The notes below the pieces were generated by a model, which was given only the letters and a program-made list of their open reading frames with translations, made no database searches and was not told where the DNA came from. Positions 16,397 through 27,400 of a stretch of DNA of 64,000 nucleotides are shown here, one piece after another. The DNA is from Murinocardiopsis flavida (GTDB taxonomy: Bacteria > Actinomycetota > Actinomycetes > Streptosporangiales > Streptosporangiaceae), in contig NZ_PYGA01000001.1 in assembly GCF_003014485.1 (NCBI RefSeq), positions 1 through 64,000 on the forward strand, given 5' to 3'. The position numbers were made by a program, and so were the translations under genes. The first letter of the stretch is position 1; the number at the start of each line of letters is the position of its first letter.

Positions 16397-19171
16397 GTGC
16401 AGTTATCGAGGGTGACATCAGATGACTCCATCAATGGACGCCTTCAACGTCTTATCGCCGATGCCGAGGAGAATCGGGGCAGCTTCGCGATAATCACGGG
16501 GCCCAACGGATTCGGGAAGACGAGGATTCTGCACGGACTCGCCAACCACGCGTCCCAGTCGGACATCGGCTACCTGGGGGCCGCATGCCGCTCCAGCGAG
16601 CGGTTCCTGTCGCTGGGGATCGCCAACCAGATATTCTCGCCCCTCAACATCGAGCCGAGCGACCTCTCCCGGAGGCTCAAACTCCTCGACCATTTCTCCT
16701 TGAACGCCGAGGACTACCTCGTTCCGACGGCCTACAACCAGGGAGCAGACCTCGCCCAGGGCCTATGGGAGACCCTGGCCGAGCAGGCCGAGGACAAGGT
16801 CCTCCTCATCACCGTCGACGACGTCCACTTCGCGGATTCCCTCTCCCTTGAGATCCTGCTGCATTTCATCAACAGAATCCACACCTCGCGGATTCTTTTC
16901 GTGCTGACGGCGCGGGAGGACGCCGGCGGGGTGCCGGCGAACATCAGAAGCCGCCTGATGTACCACCCGAACTGCCGGCGGATACAGCTCGCCCCCATTG
17001 CCGCCGAGGAGACGTCGGCGCTGATACGGAACCAGATCGACACCGATTTCAGCGAGGAGCAACTCGCCGAGTCGCACCGCATCAGCGGCGGCAACCCGCT
17101 GCTCGTCCAGGCGCTCGTCGAAGACCACCACAACATCCGGCGCGGCATCGCGGGCCTGGCACCGGGTGAGGCGTTCGCCGGATCCGTCCAGTTGATCCTG
17201 GACCGCATCCCGTCGATTTCACGGGCCGTCGCGCAGGCCGCCTCGGTCCTCGGAGACCACACCGAAATACCACTGCTCGCCACGATGCTCGAACTGAAGG
17301 AGGCCGAGGTCGGCCGGCAGGTGGAATGGCTGGAGCGGATCGGCCTCCTCATCGGCGCGAGGTTCCGCTGCCGCGCGACCGAGGCGGCGGTCAAGGACGA
17401 GATCGACTCATCGGTGCTGGAGCAGCTGCACCAGCGCGCCGCCGACCTGCTCCACGCCTTCGGCATGTCCAGTTCCGCGGTCGCCCGCCACCTCCTCGAC
17501 GGCCGGGCGCCCTACGAGGAATGGGCGTTCGGCGTCCTGCGCGAGGCCGCCGAGCACGCCCTCGCCACCTGGGACCTGGAGTCCGCGGTCCAGTACCTGC
17601 GGCTCGCGGTCCAGATCCGCCCGGACAGCGAGCACCGGCTCTCCCTCATCCTCGCCCTGGCCAAGGCCGAGTGGCAGCTGAACCCCGCGATGGCGGCCGG
17701 CCACCTGACAGAGCTCGCCGAAGCGGCGCACAAGGGCCGGCTCCAGAACGCGGACATCTACTGGGTCCTCACCTGCGCCCTCTGGGGCGGGAAATTCGAC
17801 GACGCGGCGACGCTCTACGACCTGCTGCGCGACGACCGCCCCGGCTTCGAGGACGATGAGAGCGCCAACTGGCACGTCGCCGCGACCTCCTGGATCGCGT
17901 GCACCTACCCGAGCCTGTTCGCGGGGCGGGTCGGCTGCGCCGACATCGAGAAGGCCCAGGAGCGCCACTCGCCGCTCAGCCTGCGGACACGGGTCATCAC
18001 CGACTACGCGAGGATGACGCTCGGCGACGGCGGCGACGCCACACTGAAGTCCGCCGGCCGGTACCGCACCGACGCCGAGTTCGGAATCGACTCCATCACC
18101 CCGATCGAAGCGGCCCTGTTCAGCGAGATCCATTCCGACCGGCTGTATTCGTCCATAAGGTCGCTCGACTCCCTGTTCAGCAGCACGAAGGTGCGTTCGA
18201 GCCCTCTATGGCGCAGCGTCCACCACGCCTACAAGGCGTTCATCGAACTCCGGCTGGGCGACCTGATCAATGCGGCCGAGAACGCGCGCAAGTCGCTCGA
18301 AGTACTCCCCTTGAGGAGCCTCGGTGTATTCGCCGCACTCGGCACTGCCTGCGCGATCGAGGCCTATACCGAACTCGGGGAATACGACCTGGCGGAACAG
18401 TATGTCAAACGCCCAGTCCCCGAGATATCACTCGACACGCGATACGGGATCTACTACCTCGGAGCGCGCGCACGATACTACTCGGCGACCGGATTCACGC
18501 ATTCGGCAAACCGAGATCTCCTTCGCTGCGGAAAGAAACTCCAGGAGTGGGGTATGGACAATCCGTCTTTCATGCCCTGGCGCCTTGAACTCGCCCAGCT
18601 GTCGGCAAAAGCGACGGAATTCGGCCGTTCTCGGCGCCTGATCAGGCAGCACAACTCCCTTCCCCACGAGGATTCGCCGCGGGTCCGGGCAATGGGACTG
18701 GTCGCCCTGGCCACCACCCAGGAGCCGCGGCGGCGCCCCGCCCTGCTGCGCGAAGCGGTCGACCTCCTCCAGGAGACCGACTACCGGCTCCAGCTCGCCC
18801 ACACGCTTACCGAGCTGAGCTGCACGCTCGCGGGTCTGGGCGAAATGAGCAAGGCACGGCTCGTCGGCCAGCAGGCCGCTTCCCTGGCCGCGTCGTGCGA
18901 TGCGGCCCCCCTCCAGGGGGAGGTCTCCATGGCCGTCGAAGGCCATCTCGACAGCCAGCCCGACGACGGATCCCAGGATGCGCTGAGCCCGGCGGAGTAC
19001 CGGGTCGCCTCACTGGCGGCGCTCGGCTACACCAACCGGGAGATCTCCAAGAAGATCTACATCACGGTGAGCACGGTCGAACAGCATCTGACCCGGATCT
19101 ACCGCAAGCTCGACGTCGACGGGCGCAACGACCTGCCACTCGTCATGAAGGGCTCCGCCGCCGCCCACTGA
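16397..19171 (+). CDS. LAL-family (large ATP-binding LuxR) transcriptional regulator
   Basis: A 924-aa cytoplasmic regulator. Walker A GPNGFGKTR is at about 35-43 and Walker B LLITVDDVHFAD about 100 residues later, in an AAA/STAND-type ATPase. The middle is helical, TPR-like sequence. The C-terminal LuxR helix-turn-helix lies at about 865-915 (GYTNREISKKIYITVSTVEQ). Proteins of this build commonly activate macrolide and other polyketide clusters. GTG 16397 is preceded by GAGGGAG. It stands alone behind a long AT-rich leader, as a pathway-situated activator would. No second cluster regulator of this size is in the window. Confidence 0.93.
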   Translation: MQLSRVTSDDSINGRLQRLIADAEENRGSFAIITGPNGFGKTRILHGLANHASQSDIGYLGAACRSSERFLSLGIANQIFSPLNIEPSDLSRRLKLLDHFSLNAEDYLVPTAYNQGADLAQGLWETLAEQAEDKVLLITVDDVHFADSLSLEILLHFINRIHTSRILFVLTAREDAGGVPANIRSRLMYHPNCRRIQLAPIAAEETSALIRNQIDTDFSEEQLAESHRISGGNPLLVQALVEDHHNIRRGIAGLAPGEAFAGSVQLILDRIPSISRAVAQAASVLGDHTEIPLLATMLELKEAEVGRQVEWLERIGLLIGARFRCRATEAAVKDEIDSSVLEQLHQRAADLLHAFGMSSSAVARHLLDGRAPYEEWAFGVLREAAEHALATWDLESAVQYLRLAVQIRPDSEHRLSLILALAKAEWQLNPAMAAGHLTELAEAAHKGRLQNADIYWVLTCALWGGKFDDAATLYDLLRDDRPGFEDDESANWHVAATSWIACTYPSLFAGRVGCADIEKAQERHSPLSLRTRVITDYARMTLGDGGDATLKSAGRYRTDAEFGIDSITPIEAALFSEIHSDRLYSSIRSLDSLFSSTKVRSSPLWRSVHHAYKAFIELRLGDLINAAENARKSLEVLPLRSLGVFAALGTACAIEAYTELGEYDLAEQYVKRPVPEISLDTRYGIYYLGARARYYSATGFTHSANRDLLRCGKKLQEWGMDNPSFMPWRLELAQLSAKATEFGRSRRLIRQHNSLPHEDSPRVRAMGLVALATTQEPRRRPALLREAVDLLQETDYRLQLAHTLTELSCTLAGLGEMSKARLVGQQAASLAASCDAAPLQGEVSMAVEGHLDSQPDDGSQDALSPAEYRVASLAALGYTNREISKKIYITVSTVEQHLTRIYRKLDVDGRNDLPLVMKGSAAAH

Positions 19172-19263
19172 CGCCCGGCGCCGCCGAGCAGGCCGGCGCG
19201 GCGCACCGCCCCCGCCCTGACCCCGCGGGCTCCCGCCCGCCTCCGCCGGTCGCCCCCCGTGGT

Positions 19264-19282
19264 CCGCGGCACCATGCCGCGG
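19264..19282 (+). terminator. Hairpin behind the LAL gene
   Basis: CCGCGGCA (19264-19271) and TGCCGCGG (19275-19282) pair perfectly around CCA, about 90 bp after the LAL stop. Confidence 0.55.
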
Positions 19283-19410
19283 CCCCCGGCTCGGGGCGGC
19301 CGCCGCGAAGATAGGGGTTGCCCGGAACCCGCCCGCTTGACAAGGTCTGGCTCGGGGCCGCCCACGCGCGGGGGCCCACTCGCGCAACGGCTACCCACGG
19401 AACAGGACGC

Positions 19411-20187
19411 ATGCCTGTGAACGACGAGCCCGGTACCGATCCCCGCCGCTGGCTCCACACCTTCGTGCCCGCCCCCGACGCTCCGGTCCGCGTCGTCTTC
19501 CTGCCGCACGCCGGCGGTTCGGCCTCCTTCTACTTCCCGCTGTGCAAGGCGCTGGCCGGCTCCGCCGAGGCGGTCGCCGTGCAGTACCCGGGGCGGCAGG
19601 AGCGGCGCTCGGAGCCCTGCGTCGACGACCTGCACCGCATGGCCGACCTGCTGGTGCCCGTGCTGGACGAGGGGATGGACCGCCCCACTGTGCTGTTCGG
19701 GCACAGCATGGGCGCCATCGTGGCGTTCGAGGCGGCGCTGCGCCTGGAGGCGCGGGGCGCCCGGCCCGCCGCCGTGTTCGTGTCGGCCCGGCGCGCCCCG
19801 TCGCAGTACCGGGCGGAGAACCTCTACCTCCAGGGCGACGCCCGGCTCCTCGACGAGGTCCGGCGGCTCAACGGCACCGACTCCGCCTTCCTGGAGGACG
19901 AGGAGCTGGTGCAGCTGATCCTGCCGACCCTGCGCGCGGACTACCGCGCCATCGGCACCTACCGGTACCGGCCGGGGCCGCCGCTGGCCGCGCCGGTCTC
20001 GGTGCTGGTGGGCGACGACGATCCGCGGATGTCGGCCGGCGACGCCCCGCAGTGGGAGCGGCACACGTCCGCGGGCATCGACGTGCACACCTTCCGCGGC
20101 GGCCACTTCTACCTGACCACGCACGTCGACCAGGTGGCCCGGCTCGTGGCGCGCCGGCTGCGCGAGATCGCGCCGGCCGAGCGCTGA
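19411..20187 (+). CDS. Type II thioesterase
   Basis: A 258-aa alpha/beta hydrolase of the editing thioesterase family, which clears stalled or mis-primed acyl groups from PKS/NRPS carrier domains. Motifs: LPHAGGSASFY near the N terminus, GHSMG with nucleophile Ser99, and GGHFYL with the catalytic His near the end. ATG 19411 has AGGA 4 bases upstream; a TTGACA at 19337-19342 may be its -35 box. It lies between the LAL gene and the NRPS divergon, consistent with service to either assembly line. Confidence 0.92.
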   Translation: MPVNDEPGTDPRRWLHTFVPAPDAPVRVVFLPHAGGSASFYFPLCKALAGSAEAVAVQYPGRQERRSEPCVDDLHRMADLLVPVLDEGMDRPTVLFGHSMGAIVAFEAALRLEARGARPAAVFVSARRAPSQYRAENLYLQGDARLLDEVRRLNGTDSAFLEDEELVQLILPTLRADYRAIGTYRYRPGPPLAAPVSVLVGDDDPRMSAGDAPQWERHTSAGIDVHTFRGGHFYLTTHVDQVARLVARRLREIAPAER

Positions 20188-20213
20188 CCGGCCGCCGTGC
20201 CGGCGGCGGCCGG
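20188..20213. terminator. Bidirectional hairpin between thioesterase and O-methyltransferase genes
   Basis: Ten-bp GC arms (20188-20197 with 20204-20213) around a 6-base loop fill most of the 39-bp gap between convergent stops. Confidence 0.75.
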
Positions 20214-20226
20214 TGCTGCCGGGCCC

Positions 20227-21279
20227 CTACTTGACTCCGATGGCCATCGAATCGGGGCCGGCCAGGGACTCGACGCGGAGCGAACCGAACCCGGCCTCGT
20301 CGAGCCAGCCCAGGCAGTCGGCGCCGGTGTAGTCGAACCCGCCGGGGGTCTCCAGCAGCATGTGCAGGCTGGAGAGCAGCCCGGAGGCGTTGTACCGGCG
20401 CTCGTCGTCGATCATCGACTCGTAGACGACCACCGCCCCGCCCTCGGGGAGGGCCTCGAAGGCCTTGCCGAGCAGCATCCGCTTGGTGTCGAGGTCCCAG
20501 TCGTGCAGGACGTGCCCGAAGGCCAGGACGTCGGCGCCGGGAAGCGGGTCGGCGAAGAAATCGCCGGGAGAGAACCGCATCCGGCCGACCATTCCGAATT
20601 CAACGGCCGTTTCCTTGAATATCGGAGCGAGTTCCGGAAGGTCGAAACCGACACCGGAGAGATGCGCGTGGCGTTGCAGAACGCGACTCAGCATCGTTCC
20701 CGCGGAGCAGCCGATATCGGCCACTGTCCGATACCGGCCCCAGGGGAACTTCTCGGCCATGTCCAGAATTCCGCCGAGCGACAACCCGGTCATGGCGTCC
20801 TGGAATCGGCGCAGCCGATCGGAATCGGCGTACAGTTCGTCGAACGGGTCGGCGCCGTCCTCTCCCGCCGTCTGCGGCGCTCCGGTCCGCAGCGCCTCGG
20901 TGAGGGAACCCCAGCGCGGATACCAGGCGCTGTTGGCCATGTCGAAGAGCCCGCCGATGGAGGTCTCGGGCCGGGCGGGATTCAGGAAGCGATCGGTGGC
21001 CGCGGTGTTGGCGTACCGCCTGCCATCAGGGGCGTCGGTGCGCCGCAGCAGGTCGAGTGCCACGAGCGCGTCGAAGAAGTCCTCGGCGCCGCGCGGGTGC
21101 ACGCCGACGCGCAGGCGCAGTTCCGCGGCTGTCATCGGGCGTTCGGCCAGTGCGGCGAAAACCCCGAGTTCAACGGCGGACAACAGGGCCTTCGAGGCCC
21201 AGAATCCGAAGGCGATCTGCATCAGCCCCGCGGGGTGCGGAGGCGGTTCGGCGGCCTCGTTCTCGTTATTCGCGGACAT
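20227..21279 (-). CDS. SAM-dependent O-methyltransferase (dimeric, small-molecule type)
   Basis: A 350-aa tailoring enzyme of the Methyltransf_2 family. The N-terminal winged-helix dimerisation region covers about 15-100. Then come the SAM motifs VADIGCSAGTM, GFDLPEL and GDFFADPLPGADV, and HVLHDWD with the catalytic-type His. The start chosen is the ATG at 21279 with AAGGTG 6 bases upstream; 26 further upstream codons would run through a palindrome and look non-coding. It is divergent from the NRPS gene and probably methylates a hydroxyl of the cluster product. Confidence 0.9.
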   Translation of the reverse strand: MSANNENEAAEPPPHPAGLMQIAFGFWASKALLSAVELGVFAALAERPMTAAELRLRVGVHPRGAEDFFDALVALDLLRRTDAPDGRRYANTAATDRFLNPARPETSIGGLFDMANSAWYPRWGSLTEALRTGAPQTAGEDGADPFDELYADSDRLRRFQDAMTGLSLGGILDMAEKFPWGRYRTVADIGCSAGTMLSRVLQRHAHLSGVGFDLPELAPIFKETAVEFGMVGRMRFSPGDFFADPLPGADVLAFGHVLHDWDLDTKRMLLGKAFEALPEGGAVVVYESMIDDERRYNASGLLSSLHMLLETPGGFDYTGADCLGWLDEAGFGSLRVESLAGPDSMAIGVK

Positions 21280-21299
21280 GGCCCGCACCTTATCCCGCC

Positions 21300-21318
21300 T
21301 ATGGCGGAAACCGCCATA
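21300..21318. promoter_or_regulatory. Perfect palindrome in the O-methyltransferase/NRPS divergent region
   Basis: TATGGCGG (21300-21307) and CCGCCATA (21311-21318) pair around AAA. It lies 20 bp upstream of the methyltransferase ATG, in a 217-bp region that must hold both promoters, so it is a candidate operator. Confidence 0.5.
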
Positions 21319-21496
21319 CACCCGCCACCCCTGACATTCCGGAGATCGGCCGACCATTGCCGCGGCGGTGCCGCTATCGTGGCAATCGGGTCCGATCCGG
21401 ACCGGAATTCGTTCGCCCCCTCACGCGATGTCCGGCGGTCTTCCCCCATGCCGGGGACGCGGCATCGAAAAGGCCAACCGACCCCAAGGACGAATC

Positions 21497-24400
21497 TTGA
21501 GTGAATCGGAACGGTTTCCCCTCTCCGCCTACCAGCAGGACATCTGGGTCGCCCACTGGCTCTCGCCGCGCCTTCCCCACTTCACCCTCGCCGTCCACCA
21601 GCGCCTGACCGGCGACGTCGACCCCGCGGCCCTCGCGGCGTGCCTGCGCCGGGCCGCCCGCGGCACCGACGCGTTCCGGCTGCGCTTCGGCGACGCCGAC
21701 GGCGTGCCCTACCAGTGGGTCTCCCCCGACCCTCCCGAGCCGCGGGTCATCGACCTCTCCGGCGCGGAGTCCCCGCGTGCGGCCTGCGAGCGGCTGCTCG
21801 CCGACGCCTTCGACCGCCCGTTCGACCCGGTCGGCGAGCGCCCCGTCGAACTGCTCGTCCTCGTCGAGGGCGCGTCGGCGGTGCATCTGTGCGTGCGGCT
21901 GCACCACCTGGTCTCCGACGCCTGGGGCGTGCACCTGTTCCTGGACCGGGTGCGCGCCGACCACGCCGAGCGGCGCGGCGGCGGCCCTGGGGCCGAGAGC
22001 ACCGGGCCGGCCCACCCGCCGCACTCCTACCTGGACTTCGTCCGCGAATCCGCGGCCTATCCCGGATCGGCGCAGCACGCGGCCGACCGCGCCCACTTCC
22101 GCGCCTCGCTCGACGGCGCCGCCCCCGCGCTGTTCCCCCGCACCACCCCCAGCGGCACGCGCACCAGCGCGCGCCACGGGTTCCGGCTCGACCGCGCGCT
22201 CATCGAGCGGATCCGCGACCGGGGGCACTCCCCCTACGCCGTCGTCACCGCCGCGTTCGCGCTGTACCTGTCCCGCGTGCACCGCAGCGACGAAGCGGTG
22301 ATCGGCATCCCCCTGTTCAACCGGCGCACCGCCGCCGAGCGCGGCACCGTCGGCCAGTTCGCCAACACCCTCCCCCTGCGCGTTCGTCTCGAGGGCCGCC
22401 CGTCGATGGCCGACCTCGCCGCCCGGATCCAGGACGCCACCAGGGAGCTCCAGGAGCACGAGCGGATCCCCGTCTCGGACGTGCTGCGCGACCTGCCGGC
22501 GGGCGCCCCCCGCGACCTGTTCGACGTCACCGTCTCCTATGTGCGGTGGCCCCGCCAGCGGGAGGTCCCCGGCGTGCACGCCGACGGGGGCGGCGGCGGG
22601 ACCCGGGCGCACGACCGCGACGCGCTGGCCGTCACGGTCAGCGAGTTCGGCGACGACGGCGACGTCGAGGTGGCGTTCGACTACGCCGAGTGCGTGTTCG
22701 ACGCCGACTTCCCCATCGAGGCGTGCGCCCGGCACATCGCCGCCCTGATCCGGCACTGCGACGCCGACCCGCACCGGCCCGCGGCCGACATCCCCATGCT
22801 GTCACCGGCGGAACGCCGCGACCTGCTCGTCCGGCGCAACGCGACCACGGCCCGGTTCCCCTCCGATGCGACCCTGCACGGCCTGTTCGCGGAGCAGGCG
22901 GCCCGCACGCCCGACCGGACGGCCGTCGTCGCCGCGGGCGGCGGGGCAGCCCTCGGCTACGCCGAGCTCGACGGCCGGGCCGACGCACTGGCGCACGCCC
23001 TCCGCGACGGCGGGGTGCGCCCCGGCGACCACGTCGCCGTGCTGCTCGAACGCGGCCCCGACCTGCTGGTGGCGATCCTGGCCGCGCTCAAGTCCGGCGG
23101 CGCCTACCTGCCGATCGACCCCGGCCTGCCCGCCGCGCGCATCGCGTTCCTGCTCCAGGACAGCGGCGCCGCCGCGGTGCTCACCGCCGAGGACGCCGCG
23201 GTGCCCGCGGCGGTCTCGGCGGTCTCGGCGGTCTCGGCGGTCTCGGCGGTCTCGGCGGTCTCGGCGGCCCCGGTGTACCGGGTCGGCGCCCCGCGGCCCG
23301 GGGGCGGCCCCCTTCCGGCCGCGGCCACCGCCGCCGACCCCGCCTACCTCATCTACACCTCGGGCTCCACCGGGCAGCCCAAGGGCACGGTCGTGGAGCA
23401 CCGCTCCGCGGTGAACCGGCTGGCGTGGATGCAGCGCCGGTACCCCATCGGCGCCGACGACGTGCTGTTGCAGAAGACCCCGGTGTCGTTCGACGTGTCG
23501 GTGTGGGAGCTGTTCTGGTGGCAGCAGGCCGGCGCCCGCCTCGCGCTGCTGCCGCCCGGCGCCGAGAAGGACCCCCGGGCGATCCTCGCCGCCATCGCCG
23601 AGCAGCAGGTCACGGTGGTGCACTTCGTGCCGTCGATGTTCGGGCCCTTCCTGGACCTGCTGGCCGACGAGCCCGGCCTGCTCGGCGCCGTCGCCTCGCT
23701 GCGCCGCGTGTTCTGTAGCGGCGAGGCGCTGCCCCCCGCGCAGGTCGACCGCTTCAACCGGGTCTTCGCCGGAGCGGGCGAGGGCGCGCCGCGCCTCACC
23801 AACCTGTACGGCCCCACCGAGGCCACCGTCGACGTCACCTACTTCGACTGCCCCGCCGACCCCGCCCGCCCGGTGCGGCGGGTGCCGATCGGCCGGCCCA
23901 TCGACAACACCCGCCTCTACGTCCTCGACCGCGACGGCGCCCCGCAGCCGGTCGGCGCCCCCGGCGAACTGTGCGTCTCCGGCGCCGGTGTGGCCCGCGG
24001 CTACCACGGGCGGCCCGACCTGACCCGCGCGAAGTTCACCGCCGACCCGTTCGCCCCGGGCGCGCGGATGTACCGCACCGGCGACCTCGCGCGCTGGCTG
24101 GCCGACGGCAATGTCGAGTACCTGGGCCGGCTGGACGACCAGGTGAAGATCCGCGGGAACCGGGTGGAGCTCGGCGAGGTCGAGCACGCCCTCGCCGGCT
24201 TGCCGGGCGTGCGCGGCGCGGTCGCCGCGGTCCGGCCGTCCCCCGCCGGAGGGGACCGGCTGGTGGGCTACTACCTGGCGGACGCCGACCTGGATCCGGC
24301 CGCCGCCCGCGCCCGGCTCGCCGCGGCCCTCCCGGAGCCCATGGTTCCGGCCCGGTTCGTGCGGCTGGACCGGATCCCGCTCAGCGCCAACGGCAAGGCC

Positions 24401-27400
24401 GACCGGCGCGCCCTGCCCGACCCCGCCGACGACGCCGCGCCGGGATCGGCCGCACCGCGCACCCGGACCGAGGCGGTGCTGGCGGAGGTGTGGGCCCGGG
24501 TCCTGGGCCGGGCGTCGGTGGGCGTGCACGACGACTACTTCGCGCTGGGCGGCGACTCAATTCTCATGCTGCGGATCCGCGGCGAGGCCGCCAAGCGCGG
24601 CGTCGGGATCACCCTCGCCGACATGGTGCGCCACACCACCGTGGCCGGCCTCGCCGCGCACGCCTCCGATGCGGAGCCGGAGGCCGACCTCGAACCGTTC
24701 GCGCTGGTCGCGGCCGTCGACCGGGCCGCGCTGGCCGGTGCCGAGGACGCCTTCCCCGCTACGAGGACCCAGCTCGGCCTGCTGTTCCACAGCCTGGAGC
24801 ACGAGCACTCGGCGGTGTACCACGACGTCTTCCGCTACACCGTCGCCACCGCCTGGGACGAGGCCGCGTTCCGCCGGGCGTTCCAACGGGCCGTCGCCCG
24901 GCACCCCGCGCTGCGCTCGTCCTTCGCGCTGACCGGGTACGCCGAACCGCTCCAGGTCGTCGCCCGCGACGCGCCCGGCGCGCTGTCGGTTGCCGACCTG
25001 CGCGGCACCGCCGACGCCGAGGCGCGGGTCCGCGCGCACATCGAGGAGCGGCGGTTCCACCGGTACGCGCTCGACCGGGCTCCGCTGTTCCACCTGCGGG
25101 TGCACGTCCACGCCGGGGAACTCGACCTCGTCGTCGGGTTCCACCACGCGATCCTGGACGGCTGGAGCACGGCCACCCTGGTCAGCGAGTTGCTCCAGGA
25201 CTATCTGCACGGCATGGGCGGCGACGTCGCCGCGGTCCCCGGCGCCGCGCCGCCCTCGCCCGCGCTGCACGCTGCGGCGGAGCGCCGGGCGCTGCGCTCC
25301 GCCGAGTCGCGCCGCTACTGGCGCGACCTGCTCGACGACGCCCCGCTGCTCCGGCTCGACGGTTTCGCCCCGCACGAGCCGCCGGGCGGCGCGGCCTTCC
25401 ACAGCCGCGACCTCCCGCTGCCCGAGGGGCTCGACGGCGGCATGCGGCGGTTCGCCCAGGAGCACGCGCTGCCGGTCCGGGCGGTGCTGCTCGCCGCCTA
25501 CTGCGTCACCCTGCGGACGCTCTCCGGGCAGGACGACGTCGTCACCGGCGCGGTCACCCACAGCCGCCCCGAGCAGGTCGGCGCCGACCGCATGGCGGGG
25601 CTGTTCCTCAACACCGTCCCGGTGCGGCTCCGGCCGGGGCGGCGGACCTGGCTGGAGACGGCCCGCGACATCGCCGCGCAGGAGCGCCGCTCGCACCCGC
25701 ACGTCCGCTACCCGCTGGGCGCCGTCCAGGCCGACCGCTCCGGGCGGCCCGTGCTGGAGACCGCCTTCAACTACGTGGACCTGCACGTCCTCGAACCGCT
25801 GCTGCGCCTGCCCGGCCTGCGCCTGACCGGCATGCGGGTCTACGAGGAGACCAACTTCGCGCTGCTGCTCAACGTCCAGGCCGACCCCGGTGGGCGGGGC
25901 GGCTCGCTGCGGCTCGACTGCGACGGGCGCCGGTTCACCGGGTCCCAGGCCGACCTGATCGCGCGCACCTACGTCCAGGCCCTGCGCCGCCTGGTCGAGC
26001 GCCCCGGCGAGGAGGCGCGGCTGCCGGCCGCCCGTCCGGTCGACGTGCGGGCGCCGCGCCCGGCCGCCGAGGCGCCGCCCGACATCGTCCGCCGCTTCGC
26101 CGATGTCGCCGGGCAGCGGCCCGACGCTCCCGCCGTCGCGTTCGGCGCGCGGCTCTGGAGCTACCGCGATCTCGACCGCGCCGCCGACGCGGTGGCGCGG
26201 CGGCTGCTCGCGTCCTGCTGCGCGCCCGGCGACCGGATCGGCATCGCCATGGAGCGCTCGCCCGAGATGATCGCCGCCGTGCTCGGCATCGCCAGGGCCG
26301 GGGCCGCATCGGTCCCGCTCGACGTCTCCTACCCCGCGGCGCGGCTGGCCGCAATGATCGACCAGGCCCGGCCGCTGCGCGTGATCGCGCACGAGAAGCA
26401 CGCCGGGCTGGTCCCCGACCCCTCGATGGTGCTGCCCATCGAGTCGGTCCTGTGCGCCGCCGCCCCGCACGAAGGCGGCACCGACGGGTGCCCGTGCGGC
26501 GCGGGTCCGGCCGAGGCGGCACCCCTGCCGCAGATCGACCCCGAGAGCACCGCCTACATCCTGTTCACCTCGGGCTCCACCGGGCAGCCCAAGGGCGTCG
26601 AGATGCCCCACCGGGCCTTCGCCAACCTGGTCGACTGGCAGCTCGCGGCGCCGAGCGGGGCGCCCGGCGCGACGACCCTCCAGTTCGCGCCGCTGAGCTT
26701 CGACGTCTCCTACCAGGAGATCGCCACCACGCTGTGCGGCGGCGGCCGCCTGCAACTCGTGTCGGACGAGCAGCGGCGCGACCCCGCCGCCCTGCTGCGG
26801 CTGATCGACTCCGCCGGCGTCGAGCGGCTGTTCATGCCCTACGTCGCCCTCCAGCAGCTCGCCGAGGCAGCCGCCGAACTGGGCATCCGCCCCGGCGCCC
26901 TCCGGGTGGTCGTCTCGGCGGGCGAGCAGCTCCGGGTCACCGAAGAGATCCGCCGCCTGTGCGACACCCCCGGTGCGGTGCTGGAGAACCAGTACGGGCC
27001 CACGGAGACGCACGTGGCCACCTGCCACACGATGACCGGCGACCCCGCCGGGTTCCCGGCGCTGCCGCCCATCGGCAGGGCGCTGCCCAACGTCGGCGCC
27101 GCGGTCCTCGACCCCGACATGCGGCCGGTGCCCGCGGGCGCGCCGGGCGAGCTGTACCTGAGCGGCGCCCATCTCGCCCACGGGTACCGCGGCCGCCCGG
27201 ACCTCACCGCGCGGCACTTCGTCGTCCATGAGGGGGTGCGCTACTACCGCACCGGCGACAGCGCCCGGGTCCTGCCCGGCGGCGACCTCGTCTACCTCGG
27301 CCGGTCGGACGACCAGGTGAAGGTGCGCGGCTTCCGCGTCGAACCGCTGGAGGTCGAGTCGGCCATCACCGCGCTCGCGGCGTCGCGCTCCGGGATCCGC

